From: Ulvibacter algarum
GTDB lineage: Bacteria; Bacteroidota; Bacteroidia; Flavobacteriales; Flavobacteriaceae
DNA length: 64,000 nt
Direction of reading: 5' to 3'
NCBI GenBank assembly: GCA_947488905.1
Contig: CANLBJ010000005.1
Span: 48,397-112,396, forward strand
Below are positions 58,544 through 64,000 of the stretch, in pieces. Position 1 is the first letter of the stretch. Every line of letters begins with the position of its first letter. The notes beneath the pieces were generated by a model. That model ran no database searches. It was not told where the DNA came from and was given only the letters and a program-made list of their open reading frames with translations. The position numbers were made by a program, and so were the translations under genes.

Positions 58544-60676
58544 ATGAAAAATAGCGTCTTATTTCTACTAGTTTTGGTAAGTTTTCTTTCGTGTGATAAA
58601 AAGCAATCTTCAAAAAAACATATGGATATTAAAGCTCCTTCTGCAGATAAAATTGCAAAGACTATGGAAATTCACGGTGACGTGAGAGTTGATAATTATT
58701 ACTGGCTTAATGATAAAGAAAATGCGGAGGTGATAGATTATCTTGAACGTGAGAATGATTATTACAGCAAGATGACTGCTCACACAGATGGTTTTAAAAA
58801 AGAACTATTTGAAGAGATTAAAGGAAGAATTAAAGAAGATGATGCTTCTGTGCCTTATAAGTATAATGGGTATTATTATATCACTCGTTTTGAAAAAGGG
58901 AAAGATTACCCTATTCATACGCGCAAGAAGGGATCAATGGATGCTGAAGAGGAGATCATGTTTGATGTTAACGAAATGGCAAAAGATCACGCTTATTATG
59001 CCTTAGGAGGTATAAATGTGAGTCCTGATAACAAGCTTGTTGCTTTTGGTGTTGACACCGTAAGTCGTCGTAAATACACGATACATATTAAGAATCTTGA
59101 AACGGGAAAAATTTCAGAAGAAAATATACCGGTAACTACAGGAGGATCTACTTGGGCAAATGACAATAAGACTTTGTATTATACTAAAAAAGATGAGCAG
59201 ACACTACGTTCTAATCAGATTTTTAAGCACGTATTAGGCACTTCTTTAAATAATGATAAGCTGATATTTACAGAAGAAGACGAAACATTTAATACCTACG
59301 TCTATAAGACAAAATCTAAAAAATACATTGTAATAGGGAGTAGTAGTACATTAACTTCTGAATATCAAATTTTAAATGCAGACAAGCCAGAGGGTGATTT
59401 TAAAATGTTTCAGAAACGTGAAAGAGGTTTAGAATATAATTTTTCGCACTACCAAGATCAGTTTTATTTGGTTACAAATATGGATGGAGCTACTAATTTT
59501 AAATTAATGAAAACTTCTGAAAACAAAACTGGAAAAGAAAACTGGGAAGAAGTTATACCACACAGAGAGGATGTTTTGCTAGAAGATATTGATATTTTTA
59601 AAGATTATCTTGTAGTAAGCGAACGTAAAAACGGTCTTAATGAATTAAGAATTATTAAATGGGAAGATAACAGCGAGTATTTTTTACCTTTTGATAATGA
59701 GACTTACACAGCTTACACCTCTACCAATCTTGACTTTGATACTACTGTTTTAAGGTATGGTTATAATTCAATGACAACACCATCTTCTGTTATTGATTTT
59801 GATATGAGTACTAAAGAAAAGACCGTTGTTAAAGAAACAGAGGTTTTAGGGGGTAAATTTGATAAAGACAACTATGAGTCAAAACGAATTTGGGCAACTG
59901 CAGCAGACGGTACTCAAATTCCTATTTCTATAGTTTATAAAAAAGGAATTAAACTAAATGGCAAGAATCCTTTTTTAATGTATGCTTATGGTTCTTATGG
60001 ATCTACTATAGACCCTTATTTTTCTTATGCTAGACTTTCATTATTAGATAGAGGTTTTGTTTTTGGTATTGCACACGTAAGAGGTGGAGAATATTTAGGG
60101 CGGAAATGGTATGAAGATGGTAAATTGTTAAAGAAAAAGAACACTTTTACAGATTTTATAGATGCTTCAAAATATGTTATTGACCAAAAGTATACATCTG
60201 CAGAACATTTATATGCTTCTGGGGGTTCTGCTGGTGGTTTGTTAATGGGAGCGATAGTAAATATGTCTCCAGAGATTTATAATGGAGTGATAGCCTCTGT
60301 GCCTTTTGTAGATGTTATGACAACTATGCTAGATGATACCATTCCTTTAACAACGGGTGAGTATGATGAATGGGGAAATCCTAACGAAAAAGAATCTTAT
60401 GATTATATGAGATCTTACTCTCCTTATGATAACGTTACAAAAACTAATTACCCGAATATGTTAGTTACTACAGGTTTGCACGACTCACAAGTTCAATACT
60501 TTGAGCCTGCAAAATGGGTAGCAAAACTAAGGGAATATAAGACAGATAATAATCAGTTATTGTTTCATATTAATATGGATGCGGGCCACGGTGGTGCATC
60601 TGGAAGATTTGAGGCTTTAAAAGAAGTGGCAGTAGATTATGCCTTCTTGCTTGACTTGGAGGGGATTACTAAATAG
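58544..60676 (+). CDS. Prolyl oligopeptidase family serine peptidase (S9A)
   Basis: The 710-residue lipoprotein (signal ending FLSC) has the N-terminal propeller and the C-terminal alpha/beta-hydrolase domain of S9A enzymes. The catalytic serine is in YASGGSAGGLLMGAI (about residue 560), the aspartate in VTTGLHDSQVQYFEPAKWV, and the histidine in NMDAGHGGASG. It resembles oligopeptidase B, which cuts short peptides after basic residues. It is likely periplasmic. Confidence 0.9.
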   Translation: MKNSVLFLLVLVSFLSCDKKQSSKKHMDIKAPSADKIAKTMEIHGDVRVDNYYWLNDKENAEVIDYLERENDYYSKMTAHTDGFKKELFEEIKGRIKEDDASVPYKYNGYYYITRFEKGKDYPIHTRKKGSMDAEEEIMFDVNEMAKDHAYYALGGINVSPDNKLVAFGVDTVSRRKYTIHIKNLETGKISEENIPVTTGGSTWANDNKTLYYTKKDEQTLRSNQIFKHVLGTSLNNDKLIFTEEDETFNTYVYKTKSKKYIVIGSSSTLTSEYQILNADKPEGDFKMFQKRERGLEYNFSHYQDQFYLVTNMDGATNFKLMKTSENKTGKENWEEVIPHREDVLLEDIDIFKDYLVVSERKNGLNELRIIKWEDNSEYFLPFDNETYTAYTSTNLDFDTTVLRYGYNSMTTPSSVIDFDMSTKEKTVVKETEVLGGKFDKDNYESKRIWATAADGTQIPISIVYKKGIKLNGKNPFLMYAYGSYGSTIDPYFSYARLSLLDRGFVFGIAHVRGGEYLGRKWYEDGKLLKKKNTFTDFIDASKYVIDQKYTSAEHLYASGGSAGGLLMGAIVNMSPEIYNGVIASVPFVDVMTTMLDDTIPLTTGEYDEWGNPNEKESYDYMRSYSPYDNVTKTNYPNMLVTTGLHDSQVQYFEPAKWVAKLREYKTDNNQLLFHINMDAGHGGASGRFEALKEVAVDYAFLLDLEGITK

Positions 60677-60690
60677 TCAAAGTTTTTTTG

Positions 60691-60698
60691 TAAATTTG
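60691..60698 (+). promoter_or_regulatory. Candidate -7 box upstream of the cysteate-synthase-like gene
   Basis: TAAATTTG matches TANNTTTG and lies 53 bp before the ATG of the gene at 60751. Confidence 0.4.
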
Positions 60699-60750
60699 CA
60701 CCTTATTTCAAAGGCATAAAATTTCCGAAGAAATACAGAAAACATCTTGA

Positions 60751-61788
60751 ATGAAAGAAACTAAAAAAGTTTATAAAAACGTTCTAGAATTAATAGGTAA
60801 TACACCATTAATTGAACTTAATAACATAACAGAGGGAATGAAAGGTTCTTACTTTGCAAAAGTAGAAGCTTTTAACCCAGGTCACTCCGCTAAAGATAGG
60901 ATTGCATTACATATTTTAGAAAACGCAGAAGCAAAAGGTATTATTAAGCCTGGCGACACAATTGTAGAAACTACTTCTGGTAATACAGGGTTTAGTATTG
61001 CAATGGTGAGCGCTCTTAAAGGTTATAAATGTATACTTGCTGTGAGTTCTAAATCTTCTAAAGATAAGATAGACATGCTTAAGACAATGGGTGCAGAAGT
61101 ACACGTTTGTCCTGCTCATGTTGCTGCAGATGATCCTCGTTCTTATTATGAGGTAGCAAAGCGTATACATCTTGAAACGCCTGGTTCTGTTTATATCAAT
61201 CAGTATTTTAATGAGCTTAATATAGAGGCACATTACGCATCTACTGGTCCAGAAATATGGGAGCAGACTAATGGTGAGATCACACATCTTGTGGCTTGTA
61301 GTGGTACTGGAGGTACTATTTCTGGGACGGCACGTTTCTTAAAAGAAAAGAATCCAGGTATTCAGATTTTAGGTATAGATGCTTACGGTTCTGTACTTCA
61401 GAAATTTCATGAAACTGGAGAATTAGATAAGAATGAAATTTATCCTTACCGTATTGAAGGTTTAGGTAAAAACTTAATCCCTTCTGCTACAGATTTTAGC
61501 CAAATTGATTCCTTTACAAAAGTAACTGATGGCGAAAGCGCATTAACAGCAAGAGAAATAGCTAGAAAAGAAGGTTTGTTTGTTGGGTATACAAGTGGTG
61601 CAGCGATGCAGGGTGTAAAACAATTAAACGAAGAGGGTGTCTTTGACGCTAACAGTAAAGTAGTTATTATTTTTCCAGATCACGGATCACGTTATATGAG
61701 TAAAATCTATGATGATGAGTGGATGAAACTTAATGGTTTTCTTGATGAAGCAGTACAAGAAACTAAAGCCGTGCAATACATAAAATAA
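60751..61788 (+). CDS. PLP-dependent cysteine-synthase-like enzyme, putative cysteate synthase
   Basis: The 345-residue protein has the beta-family PLP lysine in [11 protein letters not shown] (about residue 47), the substrate loop [14 protein letters not shown], and [14 protein letters not shown] for the phosphate. The window already has a CysM, and this copy differs at GHSAKDR versus GGSVKDR. Directly downstream is a serine-palmitoyltransferase-like gene, as expected for the capnine (sulfonolipid) pathway, where a PLP enzyme makes L-cysteate. The cysteate-synthase role is inferred from that context; an ordinary cysteine synthase or cystathionine beta-synthase is possible. Confidence 0.75.
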   Translation: MKETKKVYKNVLELIGNTPLIELNNITEGMKGSYFAKVEAFNPGHSAKDRIALHILENAEAKGIIKPGDTIVETTSGNTGFSIAMVSALKGYKCILAVSSKSSKDKIDMLKTMGAEVHVCPAHVAADDPRSYYEVAKRIHLETPGSVYINQYFNELNIEAHYASTGPEIWEQTNGEITHLVACSGTGGTISGTARFLKEKNPGIQILGIDAYGSVLQKFHETGELDKNEIYPYRIEGLGKNLIPSATDFSQIDSFTKVTDGESALTAREIARKEGLFVGYTSGAAMQGVKQLNEEGVFDANSKVVIIFPDHGSRYMSKIYDDEWMKLNGFLDEAVQETKAVQYIK

Positions 61789-61810
61789 GTATTCAACATA
61801 TAGTATTTTA

Positions 61811-61840
61811 AAGCCTGATTGTTTTAATCAGGCTTTTTTT
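61811..61840 (+). terminator. Terminator between the two PLP genes
   Basis: AAAGCCTGATT-GTTTT-AATCAGGCTTTTTTTG is a clear hairpin with T-run. The following gene therefore probably has its own promoter. Confidence 0.9.
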
Positions 61841-61953
61841 GTTTGATGCAATTAGATTCAGTTTATTAATAGCGATAATTATTACTTAAAAACGGTTCAT
61901 AACTCGTTACTAATTGTCTACTAGAATTATATGGTAGTCATTATTAATTTAAG

Positions 61954-61961
61954 TAAATTTG
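61954..61961 (+). promoter_or_regulatory. Candidate -7 box upstream of the acyltransferase gene
   Basis: TAAATTTG matches TANNTTTG and is 26 bp before the ATG at 61987, after the terminator of the preceding gene. Confidence 0.5.
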
Positions 61962-61986
61962 CCGCCTCATAGCAAAATTTATTTTA

Positions 61987-63246
61987 ATGAAAGATTTATT
62001 CGATAAAATATATAAGGATAAAGGTCCACTAGGGAAATGGGCAGAACATGCAGAAGGATATTTTGTATTTCCAAAATTAGAAGGACCTATTAGCAATAGA
62101 ATGCGCTTTAAGGGTAAAGAAGTAATCACTTGGAGTGTAAATGACTACCTAGGGCTTGCTAATCATCCAGAAGTGCGTAAAGTAGATGCAGAAGCAGGAG
62201 CAGAGTACGGATCAGCATACCCAATGGGAGCTCGTATGATGAGTGGTCACACAGACTTGCACGAGCAGTTACAAACAGAGCTTGCAGAGTTTGTAAATAA
62301 AGAAGCAGCTTACTTATTAAACTTTGGGTACCAAGGAATGGTTTCTACCATTGACGCCTTAGTGTCTAAAGATGATGTGATTGTTTATGATGTAGATGCG
62401 CACGCTTGTATTATAGATGGTGTTCGTTTACATATGGGACAGCGTTTTACGTATAAGCACAACGATATGGAAAGTATCGAAAAAAACTTGGTGCGTGCTA
62501 CAAAAATGGCTGAGAAAACTGGCGGAGGAATTCTTTTGATTTCTGAAGGAGTTTTTGGAATGCGCGGAGAGCAAGGAAGATTAAAAGAGATCGTTGCTTT
62601 AAAGAAAAAATATAACTTTAGACTGTTTGTAGATGATGCACACGGTTTTGGTACTCTTGGTAAAACAGGTGCTGGAGCAGGTGAGGAGCAAGGCGTACAA
62701 GATGATATAGATGTGTATTTTGCAACTTTTGCAAAGTCTATGGCTTCTACAGGTGCTTTTATTGCAGCAGATAATGAGATTATCCAATTCTTAAAATATA
62801 ATTTGCGTTCGCAAATGTTTGCAAAGTCGTTACAAATGCAACTTGTAAAAGGAGCTTTAAAACGTCTTGATATGTTACGTACTATGCCAGAGCTTAAAGA
62901 AAAGCTATGGGAAAACGTAAACGCATTACAAGGAGGTTTAAGAGAGCGTGGGTTTGATATAGGTACTACACAAAGTTGTGTAACACCAGTATATCTTAAA
63001 GGTAGTATACCAGAAGCTATGGCATTGGTAAAAGACTTAAGAGAGAATCACGGTGTGTTTTGTTCAATTGTAGTATATCCAGTAATCCCAAAGGGATTAA
63101 TATTATTACGCTTGATACCTACAACATCACACACAATGACAGATATTAATGAAACACTAGATGCATTCTCTGCAATTAGAGAACGTTTAGAAAATGGAAC
63201 TTACAAAAGAATGTCTGCTGCTATTAGTGCGCAGATGGGTGAGTAA
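61987..63246 (+). CDS. Alpha-oxoamine synthase, putative cysteate fatty-acyltransferase (capnine synthesis)
   Basis: The 419-residue PLP enzyme belongs to the serine palmitoyltransferase/AONS/KBL family: WSVNDYLGLANHPEV, DVDAHACIIDGVRLH, FVDDAHGFGTLGKTGAGAGE, and the PLP lysine in ATFAKSMASTGAF (about residue 250). The N-terminal part (KDKGPLGKWAEHAEGYFVFP) fits what I recall of the flavobacterial cysteate acyltransferase. It would condense acyl-CoA or acyl-ACP with cysteate to give the capnine base. A serine palmitoyltransferase is the main alternative. The cysteate-synthase-like gene upstream supports the capnine assignment. Confidence 0.8.
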   Translation: MKDLFDKIYKDKGPLGKWAEHAEGYFVFPKLEGPISNRMRFKGKEVITWSVNDYLGLANHPEVRKVDAEAGAEYGSAYPMGARMMSGHTDLHEQLQTELAEFVNKEAAYLLNFGYQGMVSTIDALVSKDDVIVYDVDAHACIIDGVRLHMGQRFTYKHNDMESIEKNLVRATKMAEKTGGGILLISEGVFGMRGEQGRLKEIVALKKKYNFRLFVDDAHGFGTLGKTGAGAGEEQGVQDDIDVYFATFAKSMASTGAFIAADNEIIQFLKYNLRSQMFAKSLQMQLVKGALKRLDMLRTMPELKEKLWENVNALQGGLRERGFDIGTTQSCVTPVYLKGSIPEAMALVKDLRENHGVFCSIVVYPVIPKGLILLRLIPTTSHTMTDINETLDAFSAIRERLENGTYKRMSAAISAQMGE

Positions 63247-63265
63247 TTTTGTTTAACATATATTA

Positions 63266-63302
63266 AAAAAAGCCATCCGCTGCAGCGGATGGCTTTTTTT
63301 TT
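63266..63302 (+). terminator. Terminator of the acyltransferase gene
   Basis: AAAAAAGCCATCCGCTG-CAGCGGATGGCTTTTTTT is a strong, fully paired hairpin with T-run. Confidence 0.92.
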
Positions 63303-63317
63303 AATTAATTTTCAAAC

Positions 63318-63390
63318 TCAGAAGTAACAAAAAAGTAACTGAATTTATTTAAGCACTAATTTAGTATTATTTTTATACATTGTTACAAAC
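63318..63390. repeat. Truncated attC-like site at the start of array E
   Basis: Only the right half of a palindrome remains: CAGAAGTAACAAAAAAGTAA, then TAAGCACTAATTTAGTATTA, then TTTTTATACATTGTTACAAAC. It aligns closely with the right half of A1 (9575-9655). The core is GTTACAAAC. The left arm was probably lost when the array was placed or trimmed next to the terminator. Confidence 0.6.
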
Positions 63391-63397
63391 AGTTTTT

Positions 63398-64000
63398 TTA
63401 AAACATTTTGTATTCGTATCTAAATATTTCTTTGATTCCGTTAGTTTCTTTTTCGATTGTTTCTATTCTGTTTTGTTTATTGTAAAAGTATCTATATTCA
63501 GATTTCAAATCTCTTTTTAAATTTTCTTTAATAACTTTTATTAGTTGTCCTTTTGAATTGTAATTACTAATTTCAAGTCGATACAATTTGTTGTCATTAT
63601 CAAATAATTCCATTTTAACTAAATTCTCATTTTTGTCAAAACTGTCAACTCTAAAAATACTTTCATTTTCGTCACGATAATGATTCAGTTTGTTTTCAGT
63701 TGGGAATTCTTGCTCGTCTAAATGTCTTTTCTCGCTGAGCTTTGTTCCGTTATCATCATATTGAATTTTGGTAACATACTTTTTATTATCAAGATATTCA
63801 TAGCGATATTGAACGTACAAGCGATTGTTTTGAAACCTTGTTTCGAGAAGATATTTCATATCATTGTCGTGCGTATAAATATTCTTTAGAATTAGATTTC
63901 CAACTTCATCGTATTCAGAGTAAATTCTGATATTTTCGGGTTTAATAATTCCTGATTTTCTAAAAAGTAAACTGTCTTTTAGTTTATACATAACTCTAAA
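63398..64000 (-). CDS. Repeat protein of RHS/YD-like type, 5' end beyond window (cassette cargo)
   Basis: The frame runs leftwards from the right edge to a stop at 63398 and covers about 200 residues without a signal peptide in view; the ATG at 63991 may be internal. Repeated motifs of the kind RIYSEYDEVGNLILKNIYT, TKIQYDDNGTKLSEKR and FDKNENLVKMELFDNDNKL recall YD/RHS-type beta-strand repeats. It begins 8 bp after a cassette core and is probably the distal cargo of array E. Confidence 0.6.
   Translation of the reverse strand, partial: FRVMYKLKDSLLFRKSGIIKPENIRIYSEYDEVGNLILKNIYTHDNDMKYLLETRFQNNRLYVQYRYEYLDNKKYVTKIQYDDNGTKLSEKRHLDEQEFPTENKLNHYRDENESIFRVDSFDKNENLVKMELFDNDNKLYRLEISNYNSKGQLIKVIKENLKRDLKSEYRYFYNKQNRIETIEKETNGIKEIFRYEYKMF

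Noticed and set aside
60916..61287. 123-codon open frame opposite the cysteate-synthase-like gene
   Set aside because: It lies wholly within a well-supported PLP enzyme gene and encodes an implausible Cys/Ile-rich protein.

Overview
The window looks like a chromosomal segment of a marine, low-GC member of the Flavobacteriaceae (Bacteroidota). The indicators are a type IX secretion sorting domain, many lipoproteins with short lipobox signals, TANNTTTG-type -7 promoter boxes, a bacillithiol-pathway deacetylase, LytTR/LytS signalling, DUF5117-type and M1/M61 exported peptidases, and a likely capnine (sulfonolipid) gene pair. A Dokdonia-like genus is plausible but is only an impression. No rRNA, CRISPR, prophage, IS transposase or integrase gene is visible.

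Layout. 1-8.3 kb: end of a secreted protein, a NUDIX hydrolase, two exported thioredoxin-like proteins, a YHYH/EF-hand lipoprotein, and an M61 plus M1 peptidase pair with a decayed second copy of the M1 3' end. 8.5-20.5 kb: three arrays of small, mostly minus-strand genes (A 8.5-10.4, B 12.8-14.4, C 16.4-20.5 kb), separated by oleate hydratase and by cysE-cysM. 20.6-37.4 kb: acyl-CoA carboxylase, ettA, a metallo-hydrolase, a LytTR/LytS signalling and cell-surface cluster, hutG-hutI, a trans-sulfuration enzyme and bshB1. 37.5-46.8 kb: tRNA-His, a second M1 peptidase, patatin, thioesterase, a MarR/AAA/AIG2-like run, and small membrane or enzyme genes. 46.9-49.6 kb: a fourth array (D). 49.7-63.2 kb: prfB with a programmed frameshift, a large metalloprotease, threonine aldolase, a repeat-rich OmpA protein, thioredoxin, YbaB, prolyl oligopeptidase, a cysteate-synthase-like enzyme and an acyltransferase. 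From 63.3 kb a fifth array (E) begins and runs out of the window.

The most unusual structure is the arrays. Each small gene (or gene pair) is bounded by a short core that reads GTT-plus-a-private-sequence on one side and the exact inverse, private-sequence-plus-AAC, on the other. Successive units are separated by 120-200 bp imperfect palindromes whose arms and inner hairpin vary in sequence but keep base pairing. This is the architecture of integron gene cassettes with attC sites (RYYYAAC...GTTRRRY), but no integrase is nearby. Genes mostly point away from one conserved end. Three of the arrays (A, B, C) end there in the same ~90 bp sequence, which could be an attI-like docking site. The cargo is diverse: a YwqK/MORN repeat protein, GtrA, SMI1/KNR4-like, barstar-like, ankyrin, an HExxH protein, DUF4375-like, an SPFH lipoprotein and several unknowns. 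I infer a dispersed integron-like cassette system. I could not check here whether it has been described before.

Other notable points are a remnant tRNA-His 3' end about 100 bp downstream of the tRNA, REP-like hairpins directly upstream of the bshB1 and prfB start codons, and a direct duplication flanking the M61 peptidase.
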